A stretch of DNA of 64,000 bases from Tulasnella sp. 424 (lineage: Eukaryota > Basidiomycota > Agaricomycetes > Cantharellales > Tulasnellaceae), in assembly GCA_019633425.1 (NCBI GenBank), contig WSUB01000072.1:62001-126000 (forward strand). The letters run 5' to 3'. The notes under the pieces were generated by a model. That model saw only the letters and a list, made by a program, of their open reading frames with translations, was not told where the DNA came from and made no database searches. Positions 43,798 through 54,986 of this stretch are shown in pieces (the first letter of the stretch is position 1; every line of letters begins with the position of its first letter). A program made the position numbers and the translations under genes.

Positions 43798-46211
43798 TCA
43801 TTCTGCCATACTTCTCCAGCCAGCTGCTTCCGTCGAATCTTTGGCCGTGCTCTTCTGTAAGATCAACAAAGCACGCTGACGACTCCTCTCATTCACCGAA
43901 TCCGGGGCGGAGCTGATCTCTTCGGTAGAAGGAGGCGGCAGAGTCACTTCCTCCTCCTCATCCTCTTCCGCAACCGCGCTGTCGTTCATGGCGAACCCGG
44001 GGTCCATGGAACTAGCGATGTCCCTGGTCGCATAGACAAGTTGACGGGTAGCGACAGAGGCGCTCACTCGGCGATTGGTGCTTGAGAGACGACGCTTGGC
44101 GAGAGAAGGTTCCACCTCTCCTGGCTTATTCGAGACACTAGATCTCGGCTGCCGAGAACCCTCTCCATTCATGTAGCGACCAAGTCCTATTGTCACAGGA
44201 AGGGATTGAGCGGCCGCGGATGGGTTCTTCCATGATGCTAAAATAGTGTACGTTAGACATCGAGAGTCCATGGAGACCAAGTATCCCAACTCACTCTCAG
44301 ACGACAGGTCGCTCGCTGCATCGTCGTCCTCGGTAGTATTCCCAGATGCTTGTCGATCATCAGAAACGTTGCTTGTATCCGTAAAGACCTTCCACGAAGT
44401 TCGATCGTTCTTCCACGCACGCCGATGACTGGGCAAATCTGCCCCAACGAGGCTCATAAACTGCTGCTCGGCCTGACTTTGACCGGGCTCGCGGTTCTCG
44501 TCCTCAACAGTTGCAGCTGAGAGGGAAGGAGCTGGGTTTGAGGCAGTCAACAGGGCTGATCGCCGTCGAGGGGATGCTGTGGGTGTGACGCTCGTCTCTT
44601 GCGATTCCTGGCTCTCCGCGCGAGTTGAACGTTGGGTCTCAAATTCGGTCGGGGGGTCAAAGTCAAACATCTCCGCTGAAGTCAACGAGAAAAGCGAAAC
44701 GAGAAACAGGGTGAATCTTTGCGGATTGTAGCACTGGAAACCCAAGGGACTCACGTTCACCCGAGTCTTCAGGTTCGCCGTCGCCCTCATCTTCTTCCTT
44801 CGTGCCGTCCGCGAATTGGACTCTTCGAGCGTTAGTGCTGCTTCGGCCTCTGTCCAAGTTCCCTTCTTCCCCTTCTTCTTGAGCTTTCTCCTTCGCAGCT
44901 CGCTCTAAGGCAGCTTGCCGCTCCTGTTGCTTGCGGAGGTACTCCTGCCGACGAGCCGCCAACTCATGTTCCTCATCCATACTGATCTTGAACGACGCAG
45001 CGACAGCGAACGAATCGTCGGCAACCCGTCTAAATGGTCCCTCGATGATACTATCCTCCGCTTTCGGGGGGCTGAGGCCGTCGAGGATTTCTGATTCAGC
45101 GGCCGCTGGAGCTGGTGCTGCTGTTGGTGAACCTCGACCCATATAAGAATGAAGAGAGGATTGAGCGAGAGAAGCAGAAAGGAGGGAAACAGATGTAAGG
45201 TGGGGTTTCGGACTAAGAGGCTGTTGTATTGGTGGGGATGCTGGAGTCGGTGACACTCGAGGACTGAAATCGCTGACCCTCGGCACGCTTCCGCTTGACT
45301 TTCTTCGGTTTTCTGGGGCCTCTTCGACCTTCTCGACTTTCTCGTTCCAAGCATCCCTCCATTGTTTCCACAAAAGCTCGGTCTCGGCTTTGAGCTGCTC
45401 CTCAACTTCGCCGAGGTCGACCAACTTTTTCTTAATGAACGCGTCGATCTCCTGTTCAGCATGCTTTCTTAATTCATCGGATGCTTTGATGGCATGTCTG
45501 CTGATGCTGTGGAAGACCGGGTGTGATGGAGTGAAGGGTGGAGCGAGGAAAAGCGGCGGTAAGCTGGCGGCGAGTGATGGTATTTTGAAGGTGAGTGGGT
45601 CGGGAGCCGGAGGTGCGGGTGAATGAGAATGCTCCCGAGAAGGCACGATGACTGAAAACGTTGAGGAGAGCTGGGATGAGGCCAAAGTTGATTCATATTT
45701 CGATCCGGACTGAACGTGCATCTCATTAGCGAACCTCGCGCTGAACACCTGCAGGCATCAAGCCCTTACCAGACAGGCCGCAGAAACATCCACATGGCGA
45801 TCCTTGTGCTGAAAAGGACCCGGTTCTCTCCACTCTTGGGATACGGGCAATATGGGACCGTCTGGACCGTCAATCTCGGGATTGTCGATGTGCACGCGAT
45901 AGACTTGGATGTTGCAGAGCAGGCAAGTCACGGTCATGTATTTGATCCTCTCTTCGCCATCGCCTATATGCGTACGACTTCGAATGGTGAAGTGCGGTAA
46001 GCTCTGTTGCGAACAGAAAAGGGAGAGCGCGGTCAGCCTCCATTGTTCAAGCAGAGACAGGGGCCTCCCAAGAGATGAATGAGGTCCGTCGACATACGAA
46101 TTGCACGCCATCATCCACAAGGCCGACGCGTATGTAACCGTCTGCGAACTCGGTAGCGGGCTCTCCGTGTATCTTGACGTTAAGGCAAGTGCATGAGTAA
46201 TGCTGAACCAT
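43798..46211 (-). CDS. Uncharacterised protein with N-terminal Cys motifs and coiled coil
   Basis: I do not recognise the family. The start at ATG 46211 gives MVQHYSCTCLNVKIHG, and after a short intron SLPHFTIRSRTH and TVTCLLCNIQVYRVH. The CxC and CxxC pairs within about 80 residues, in a beta-rich context, could bind zinc. The second part is largely disordered, with Ser/Pro/Ala-rich tracts, a helical charged segment (ELRKHAEQEIDAFIKKKL, QLKAETELLWKQW) and an Arg/Gln/Glu coiled coil (EYLRKQQERQAALERAAKEK). A C-terminal part is Ser/Glu-rich and ends GWRSMAE. Introns at GTATGT, GTAAGG and GTGAGT keep phase across 46211-43798. It may be a scaffold or a nuclear regulatory protein; nothing in the context decides. 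Confidence 0.75.
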
Positions 46212-46434
46212 AGCCTTTGAGGGCTGGAAGGAGTTGATGAAGGGCAGGGAGGAGAGTGGTCGAAGGAAGGGCACACACAACGGGCATCTCAATTTTCCCA
46301 GAATGAGCGCTAATAAGTGCTAGCCAAACCTCACTGCTCGCAGCCGAGAGTGATTACATCGTACATCGACTCCTATAACACATAGCAAACGACCAAGTGG
46401 AGGATCCGAATAGGGTGAAGAAACAAGTGGATCA

Positions 46435-47411
46435 CTACTCCTCGCCACGGTCTTTGAGAAACGCGTCGAGTTCAGCGTCAAGATCATCCTTCGTGACACC
46501 ATCGCGGGTTCGCTGTCCACCATCGCCTCTCCTCTCCCTGCGTTCCCCATCCCAATCATTTGCCCTCCCTCGTTTTGAGTCTCTCCGACTCCCGCTTCCA
46601 CTCGCCGCGTTATCCCAGCCCGTCCGACCATCCCTGCCGGCCTGTGCTCCATATGTCTTGTAGAACTTGCTCTGGGACGCAGCCCCTTTTTGCTTCACAT
46701 CAAACTTGGTCGCCCAGCGCAGCATAATGTCTCCTGACAAGTCCTTCGTATCCCCTTCCTTCAATAGCTTGTTCACTCGCAGCTGCGCCGGCCAAACGGC
46801 CATCGGCACGACTTGGGCTGTACATTCCGTAGTAGTGTCCGGAACGTCCTTTTCATCTTGCATCAGAGCCTTGAAAGCCTTGCGGGCTAGTTTATTGCTG
46901 TCGTATATGAGAATGACCGTAGTGTCGTTGACCCATTCAACCGCGTTTGGTGGATCGGCGAAATGCGCGGCATACGCAAAGATTTTGGCTGTCGGTAAGT
47001 CGGATATTGGTGATCCGGATAATGTTAAAGCATTGTCCCGTATTGTAGAGTCTGTGCTATAGTGGATGAATAGCGAGCGTTGTTGACTTTCTCAAACCAC
47101 GTACCGACGTCCATCTGGTCCCCTGTCTCCGGTGCCTCAGTAGATTCTTCAGGATCAAGCAGAACATCACGTTTCCTCTAGAAATCAAACATTATCGTCA
47201 ATCCTTTCACGGTTGTTTCTTTGCATGTGCCTACCTTCGCAAGCCGCCCAAGCATACTGGCCGAAGTGTCTTCCAACGCATATACTCGCGAACGTCCAAT
47301 ACGGCTCAACAAAGAGCTGGACTTCTTCTTCTCGGCTTCAGCTGCTGATTCATCATCATAATGGAGTTCGACAGCTGGTTCAGCATCTCCGCGTGTGTAG
47401 AGGTCAGTCAT
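46435..47411 (-). CDS. NCBP3-like (DUF2414) cap-binding/mRNA export protein
   Basis: Resembles nuclear cap-binding subunit 3 (C17orf85). The RRM-like core is recognisable as RDNALTLSGSPISDLPTAKIFAY, then AVEWVNDTTVVILIYDSNKLARKAFKAL, the DUF2414 pattern of a strand, helix, VEW-hydrophobic strand and helix. An acidic, Lys-rich N-terminus (start MTDLYTRG at 47411) and an Arg/Gly/Asp-rich tail ending DDLDAELDAFLKDRGEE complete about 280 residues. Two introns are used (donors GTAGGC and GTACGT). In animals NCBP3 joins NCBP1 to bind capped RNA and aid export. The same function here is inference from the domain. Confidence 0.7.
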
Positions 47412-50400
47412 TGCTGAAATGATGTCAAGAGGCTTGGTGGACGTTGGTCAAGGATGCGATTTCAGGGGCGGGTCGTGGCCAAAGCGAAACGGCGCGGCCT
47501 TTTCACACACACAAAACGCTCTCTCCTCATGTACTCCCACTGCCTGCTGTCCAGCAGAAACAACGGTGTCTACCCTGTTAAATGGATTTTAACACAGGAC
47601 TTTCGTCTCAGCCGGACGTCTACCAATGTATATACAGGGAATGATGGCGCCGGACCAGAGGAGACTGTGCCGGGTTCTAGGACGCTCTTTTGATCGGCTC
47701 ACGAGCTGCTAGCGTCATTGATCGGTGGATTCGGGTCTCGTACCGGATCACTTCGATAGCCGCTCTAAGTTCTAGTCCCGCTCTCCGATCTCTCCAGCGG
47801 CCGAAGGAATCCTGAAAAGGACAAGCCGGTCGTAAGAAGGGCTCGACAGTGATCAGGACGTTCTCGACAGGCTCGAGCCTAGGGCAGTGATTTGGGGACC
47901 ATTTCACTTGCGGAACATAGCGGCAGTCAGTCCAATCAATCTAGGAAGCTCATGCTGGTGGCTCGCAACGTCCAAGATCTGTCTCGCTGGAAAACCCGCA
48001 AACATCATAAGGAACAGGGGTGGTCAATGCCTGGTTAACCGTACGAAAGCGGGGACTGGAGAACGAGATATGAACGAGGCGTTAAGCAACCGCGAGGACG
48101 CCAACAAGGACGCGCCCCACCCTAGGGCACGAGGGTATTCGGGACGGTACAGACTTGGACATCATGACGACCCCGACAACACGGCGCATCTGTATTTTAG
48201 CTCAAACTTGCTTGAAAGCTATGGACTCGTTTTGAGTGGCAATCTGTCCAGAATGGGCGCAGACCCCGAAGGAGCGGAAGAGCATCTAAACCCGTCTGCA
48301 GTTGAAGCAACCCGGGCTGCGCTATCGAAACCCTATTACCATCCCATTCCTTGCATCTGCTTCCATCATGGAAGAGGGAATTACCGGCTCCAGTCCAAAT
48401 CATAACGAGAAATCGAAGAAGCCAGCAAACGGAACCGAGTGTGGTTGTTCGAGAGATCAATTGTACAGAGCGAACGGGGCTAGGGCTAATATGAGAGTTC
48501 TGGACTTGAATTTACTCTGGATATAGTGCTTGCCTTAGAGGGGTTCCGTACTGGACTTGGTCGACGTAGCCCAGGCCCTAAATGGCGTCCCAGCATCCCT
48601 CGAGCACCGGGGATCCAGCGGCATCCTGGCATCGAAACCTAACAAGAACCTCTTCGAAAAAGATTCACAGTATCCCTTACCTTTATTTGAGACTCGATTA
48701 GCAATGGGGGCGGCCTATCGCTCAAATCAGTCCCGAGCACGAGCCATCGGTGTTACCCTTCTCAGTCCCACGATGTCACCATGCCATTAGCGAAGCATGC
48801 ATTGTTAAAACTCCTCGTAGGGCTACAATGAACGGTACCTTTCTCCCCCAAATCCATATCAATCTAGATCCCGTCCCCTCCATGGCATCCCTCCTTCTTT
48901 CTGCCGACGTACTTCTCGCAAAAAGGAATCGAAGGGCAAGGGTTTAGGTATGAGTGTAATAATAGACTATAATCGAGAACCGCATAGGAGCTGCAATATC
49001 ATGGTCTTACTTGTATGAAAAGTACAGCGATGGCGGGCATGGTGCCGTTATGAGTCGACGGGACCAGGCGCGGCATCGAAGTGATAAATAAGGGCTTAAA
49101 TCAGGGTGCGATATCCATTAGAATACTAAACAAGATGCAAGACGGCGGAATCGTAACTACGAACTCACATCAGATGGGACTGTCCCCGGCCCACGCTAAG
49201 GCGCGGGCTTGGCGCCCTGTTCTGACCCGACCCTCGGGACTCGAAAGACAGGATCGCGTGAATGACGGATCGGTTCTTGCGTTAGGGCTGAGGGACCAAG
49301 AGGAGCTTGGTGTTGTGCGTGAAAACGGTTCGCCCGCGGAAGGATCGGGGAGATGGATGCGCCGGCCGAACGATTCATAGCAAAGTGGTAGATAAGCCAC
49401 ATGAGAGCTATGAATAGCTGTCGGTTGGCCTTAGCTGGGTTGGTGGGTAAAGGGACTTGAATAGTGGGATCAGCGGGGTGGACACGAACGACTCTGTTAT
49501 TCGGCTGAGGCATCGTACGTTCAATGTTGCAGCAAAAAGACCGAACGAAAAACCACTGAAGACATAAATACAGTGGCATTCAAGCATCAGCGAAGCTGTA
49601 TCACTGGGCTCCGTTTCCAACTGTTCCGATCATCGTCATTCAGGGCGACATGCTCTCGCCGCAACTCCTGCTCATCACTGAGCATCACATGAGCCCCACA
49701 GATGGAGTTTAAGCTCGTATATGTCTTTAAATATACAGACTTGTCACGTTCCATTTTCTGCTGCAGTTCCTGCGATTGATACATATGTGCTTTTGACCCG
49801 CTTGTTCGAAACACGCTGCAAAGTGGCAAAGCTTATCTGGCGTAAACGTCGGGTAGGGTAGTTATCTCCCTAGGTAGCAAGACTTGGTAAAATCACAAGC
49901 TCTGAATCCACACGTTCCGTCAACAGGCCTTCAGAGAAGCCGTCGTTACGATCCTCAAGCCCCACTGCATTGTTGAAACTTTCTACTAGTCCGCATTTCA
50001 CAAAGACGGCGCATTAGAACTGGTCGACGCGATATTAGATTACTGAAGATGATATATCGAAGCCCTGTCACCGGACTCTGGGACTAATTCTGTGGGGCAT
50101 CTCACTCAGGCTACGGGCCCGATCGATTCCACCTGAACGCACGTGACCGACACCATCGTCCTCCGACCTATACGCTCGGAGTTAGATGATGTTCGACGAG
50201 CCTCCAACGGAGATTTTAGTTGACTCGCGTCTAAACCCTATCCGGGTTTCAATAGCGAGCTGACACCGTGTGCAGCGTCGACGTCTTCTCCTTCCTGAGC
50301 CTCGGCCTCATCGGACCGCTCTGCTATTCAAGGACGTCCCGGTGGGGAAGAATGCCGGAATATGTCTGTCGCCCCAAATCTTAATCTCTTAGCTGATCCA

Positions 50401-52252
50401 AGCTTTCTCTTTGCCTAATTCAGCGTTCTTGGTCACCACAGCTGGCAGTGCGCCGGCTTAACGGTTTTCATGTTAGACATTGTCCTGAAGCTCCTAAAAC
50501 GGCGAAAGGCCTGAAGAGATATTGAAGTTTTTGAGGGTAAATTCCACATAGAATATGCATGGCATATGGCCCACCAGGAGCAACGTTTGGGGAGGAGGGC
50601 GTTTTGCGGGATTTTCGAGTTCCGGCAAGGTTACCGCCCTCCCTCCACTCTGAAAAATTGACATAATAACGGGAATCAAGCGACCAACAACCTTAAATAA
50701 ATACTAGTGTACGGCATATCTGTGATGATGGGCTATTCGAACGATAGATTGCGTTCCCTACTGAAAGAACTACGTGGTTCGTATATGAAAAGCGTTTCGT
50801 TTGCCACCGTCATTGCATTGGCGGGATAGTGGGGCTGCGACGGAAAGGCCTCGATGCGTTAAACAGGCCCAAGAACTCCAGTAGCTGGGGTTTCGATCAA
50901 GCGGCTCCTTTCCGATCTGGTAATGGCAGAACGCCTTTGTCTTATGCGTTCCAACGCCATTGCCTGGTGGTCCTCACTTCGCTCGCGCACCATTCGTTCT
51001 CACCACAGACATCTTCAACGCACCAAGCTAACAAGTGTCTAATGCTTCCGCCAATGCCTTCGCCGCACGGCGCGGGGTTCTTGCCCCAGACAGCAGGCCT
51101 AACCTTGTCGGGCCCCAACGTCGCATCATCCAAATAAAGATTTTGCCGATGAAGGCATCTGTCAAGGAGTGCGAACCCCATCGTAGATACTTGCTCTTCC
51201 TGTACGCTGCTTCTTGTTCCCCAGTTACATCGTCTTGGTGCGAAGCGTCTGGGCGGTACCAAATGCGTTTAGTATTAATTTCAAACTGACACCGCTCAGA
51301 TCAAGGGGTCCGTCATAATCAGTAACCATTCCCAGGAACCGCTAGTCTTGATTATAACCTGTGGCGGTCTCTTGATGAGACGGTGTCCTAGACGACGACC
51401 AACTGAAACGTTACGACAGTGGGAAAAGAAATCGTCGACTTTCTTTTGTCGCTTCCTCGCGGAATTTCAGCGGTATCCAGTTGATGATTACCCTCTCACG
51501 TTCGACGCGGGAGGGTAACGAAGGGGTGCCGCGCCGCACGTCGCACACCACCTTTTAATTTTGGGTCGTGCGGAGTTCGCACCCAAACAAACGGAGAGAA
51601 AGATAATAAAAAGAAACCAGAGCGATGGACGGGAGGGCGGATGCAGGTATCTAATAGTTTCTCGTATGTAAGAATAAGTAATTAGCAATCGCGGTCGAAC
51701 AACTGGCCCTACTTAATCTGGAGTCTTTTACGACCGATTTTCAGGGTTCCCAGGGTCCTTGCGTTTTTGTTCAACCGCTGGACCTAAACGCGGCGGACTC
51801 ACTAAGGAAACAAGTCCAAGTCAAACATAAATATATAATGCAGTTTATCTACTAGAACAATATCTAATCGAGTGGAACGGCGCTTTATCAGTCAGCTTGG
51901 GGAGAGCCAGGGGTGGTCATTTCCCTGACCCCGGACATCGCCGCAGCCACACTGGCCCTCTCACTTCCCAACTGTGTGAAGCTGATCATGGATACCATCC
52001 TCGAGCCCGCCGCCTTTTTGGTCGGCCGACTTTATATATATATATATTTCGCTGAGTGATGTCGTTGTGCTGGGACTGCGCTGGGTCGCTATTCTTTAAA
52101 GTTGCTCTCTCCTTGTGTGTCACTGTGTGAACATGATCTTTGAAAGTCGACCTATTCCGCCTCCGCCACCCATCCATCATCCCCTCACCGCCTCATTCAA
52201 GCTCTCTTTCTTTTCCGCGGTAACTTCTGTCTAGACATATACCCATAGAATT
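47412..52252. other. 4.8-kb block without a supported gene
   Basis: Only scattered open frames of 60-170 codons on both strands, overlapping and without recognisable domains or joined exons. The longest (47887-48405, plus) begins at GTG, not ATG. A fragment around 50270-50350 faintly resembles the segment after an F-box (HRTALLFKDVPVG), but stops surround it. A TA dinucleotide run lies at about 52034-52047. No terminal repeats or transposase-like reading frame could be recognised by eye. It may hold decayed genes or transposon remains. Confidence 0.5.
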
Positions 52253-53233
52253 ATGCTCAACCTTAGCGGAATTTTGACTTGGAGCTGCAGCCGGCGTAGG
52301 AACTCCCTTGTGGTTACCAAACAATTCTTCTCACGAACTGTCTCCGTGACGTTTCCACATCCAATGCTTGGTGAGTCCGAAACACTTGTCTTTCAAGATA
52401 CCCTTCCCAGCTCACTAGTGTCAACCACTGGTCAGTCGTCGGCCTAACAGGGGGTATCGCCTCGGGCAAATCAAGCGTCTCTCGTCTCCTTGCGGCACGG
52501 CAAATCCCTCTCATCGACGCTGACATCATCGCCCGCGAAGTTGTCGCTCCAGGAACACCAGGTCTAACTCAAATCATACGTGAATTCGGTGGAGATGTCC
52601 TTCAACCCAATGGAACCCTGGATCGTTTGAAGTTGGGACAGATTATCTTCTCGGATGAGGTGAAGAGAAAGAAGTTGAATGCTATTATACACCCGGCGGT
52701 ACGGAAGGAGATGTTCTGGAGGGTGGTTAGGTGCTGGATGAAAGGAGAGAAAGTATGTGTGGTAGATGTTCCGCTGTTGATTGAGGCGGGGCTGTGGAAG
52801 TTCGTTGGCAAAGTTGTGGTTGTCTATTGGTAGGTCGTCCAATTCCCCTGAGGGAATCGACATTCTCACTTTCTCTGCGTTATACAGCTCAAGGGAGATT
52901 CAGCTTCAACGTTTGATGGGCCGTGACAAGTTTAGCCGTGAAGACGCTCTGAGCCGAATAAATGCTCAAATGTCCCTGGCCGAAAAATTAGACTTTGCGG
53001 ATCAAGTAGTCGACAACTCCGGATCAATGCACGACTTGGAACAACAAGTAAATGCTCTGATAGCTCGATTCGACAAGGAGGCGGGATGGTCGTGGAGGCT
53101 CAGCTGGTTAGTCCCACCGGTGGGTTTGATGTTCGGTGGCTTCAAACTCGCGTGGAGACACATCAAGCGGGCACGACGGAGATCTAGGAGACGGGGCCGG
53201 ACACAAGATGGCGGTGATACAAGAGGAGGATAA
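52253..53233 (+). CDS. CAB5: Dephospho-CoA kinase (CoaE/Cab5)
   Basis: Phosphorylates dephospho-CoA at the 3' hydroxyl, the last step of CoA synthesis. The P-loop is VVGLTGGIASGKSSVS; then IPLIDADIIAREVV, GGDVLQPNGTLDR, LNAIIHPAVRKEM, VVDVPLLIEAGLW and VVVYCSREIQLQRLMGRD complete the family pattern. Exons are 52253-52370, 52436-52829 and 52888-53233, giving 285 residues in phase. The first ATG adds about 37 basic residues without acids (TWSCSRRRNSLVV), a likely mitochondrial presequence. A second ATG at 52364 would give the common short start MLVVGLTGG. A hydrophobic segment (WLVPPVGLMFGGFKLAW) and a basic tail (KRARRRSRRRGR) end the protein, as in some fungal enzymes tied to mitochondria. 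Confidence 0.92.
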
Positions 53234-53267
53234 TATCATATTTAGCACGCTCAACAATAGACCATTT

Positions 53268-54462
53268 CTATAAACCTTTCTCCTCATCTTTCGACTCTCC
53301 CTTCTTCTCATCTTTCGCATCATCTGTCTTCTTTGCCGCAGGTGTACCACTCTTGGCCTTCTTCTCATCCTCTCCCTCTTTCTCTTCCAACTCAGCCTTC
53401 CCTATGCTTTCCTTGTTGTCCACCAGTGCATGCAGCGCGATCACAGCTCGCAACAAACTGCTCAGGTAAACCACCAATAACTGATCATTGTTGTTCACTG
53501 TGAACGCTTTCGTTTTTGCTGGGTCGTCAAGGTCGGGGAGGAGGTTGAGGGCGTCCTGAACATGGTAGATGATTTGGTGGTTGATCGGTAGGTCTCCTTT
53601 GGCCACGGATTTGAGGTAATCACTGATTTCAAGGATTCTCGATCGGAGGCCTCGAAGGGATAATAACTGTTCCTGTACTCTGGTTGAGAGAGTGGTGGTC
53701 GTAGAGTGCTTAATGTCACGAAGTAAGTGCTCGACGCCAATTTCCTCTGCCTCCTCCGCTTCAATGGTTGAAGGCACGTGAAGGAAAGTCTTTTGAGTCT
53801 CGGTACCATCCTGAAAGCGTAAAACATTAGTTTACGGGCCCCTTGAGAAGCACTATTCCAAAGGCGCCTTACGTCTTTGATTTCCTCTACAGCAAAGTAC
53901 GCGTCTGTGGGGATGCCCACAGTATCCTCCCGCACGTCGACAATAACCATCACAGGCCTTGGAATGAACTTCTTGAACAGCTCGTTAATTTCCTGATCTG
54001 ATGCCCGCATCTTTGGTCCAGTGTGGTACCACCCAACAGGTCGTTCACGAGCTGCAGGAGGGCGACCAGAGGGCGTTAGCTGTGGTCCAAGATGACCCAC
54101 AGTAAGCGCACTAGCACCCACCGTTGACCTTCTTAAACATCCCCCACATCCCTTCAATATAATCATGATCCAAGAACCACGTCTTGGGATCCTTGTCGTC
54201 CTCCTCAAACGGTACGGCGAACGAGTTCGCAACGTTTACGGCCTTGCCGTTATCCTGCCCTAGGAGGATGCCGACAACGCGTTTGTTCGATGAGCGAGCG
54301 GCAGACCGTGCATGATGGTCTGCTACTGATAGAAGAACCAGTGGATGGACCGCTAAGGTGGCGTGTCCAATAGTCAGCTGTGGTTCCTTCCTTCATCATT
54401 GCCTCGCTCGTACCGACGGTGGTGGTGGCTAGCTGGGCGATTTCCGAAGAAGTAATCGGCAT
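53268..54462 (-). CDS. RPN8: 26S proteasome regulatory subunit Rpn8 (PSMD7)
   Basis: A lid subunit that pairs with the deubiquitinase Rpn11. The start [16 protein letters not shown] joins after an intron to [16 protein letters not shown], then [33 protein letters not shown] and [14 protein letters not shown]. The MPN fold is complete, but the zinc-binding HxHP motif of active enzymes is replaced by YHTGP, as in all Rpn8 proteins, so it is catalytically dead. The C-terminal helices ([24 protein letters not shown]) assemble the lid helical bundle. The tail is Lys/Glu-rich. It converges with CAB5 with 34 bp between stops. Confidence 0.95.
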
Positions 54463-54986
54463 TTTGTACTAGCAGAACCTTCCTGTAATTGGTAGTAGTA
54501 TATGCTGGAATGGAGGAATTTCAAGTAATCCTGAGTACTTGAGGTTTCTTGGAATCTTGACTGCCTTGAGAGTCGCGACGCGCGTCTATGTCGAATGCCA
54601 ACATTCTCACGCCCGCCCCGGGTCGCGTCGCAACTTGAAGCTCTCAATATAAGGCAGTTTGTCAAAGTGTGCTGATGCCAAAAGAGCCTCATCCTGAACT
54701 GCGTCCAAGTGCTTTATATTCTCGAATCTCTTCGCGAGTGACACATAATTAACACGAAAGTTGAGGTCCCCTCTACGCGATATGAAGCCAAGGGTAAATG
54801 AAAGTAACCGCAATGCAGTTTGAGTGTAATGGGAGAAAGCGATGACAGGGGGATATGCTACACAAAAAAGTGAAGTAACAAGAATGACGAAAATGTCCAA
54901 ATGATGAGATAATGATGAGCGACCACGATGGAGCATATCATGGGGAGGAACGGCCCAGGACACACATCAAGGGGCATCCCGAATGT
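54463..54986. other. Intergenic between RPN8 and PNS1
   Basis: About 520 bp, mainly the RPN8 promoter and PNS1 3' flank. A minus-strand frame (54607-54963) has hydrophobic segments but lies past the PNS1 stop and has no family resemblance. Confidence 0.4.

Noticed and set aside
47887..48405. 172-codon open frame in the gene-poor block
   Set aside because: It starts at GTG, contains no recognisable motif, and its length can occur by chance in a window of this size.
50150..50560. Possible F-box pseudogene (segment HRTALLFKDVPVG)
   Set aside because: Too short and interrupted by stops; the resemblance is not specific enough to call.
54607..54963. 118-codon minus-strand frame with hydrophobic stretches after PNS1
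   Set aside because: It lies beyond the PNS1 stop, has no homology I recognise and overlaps the likely RPN8 promoter.
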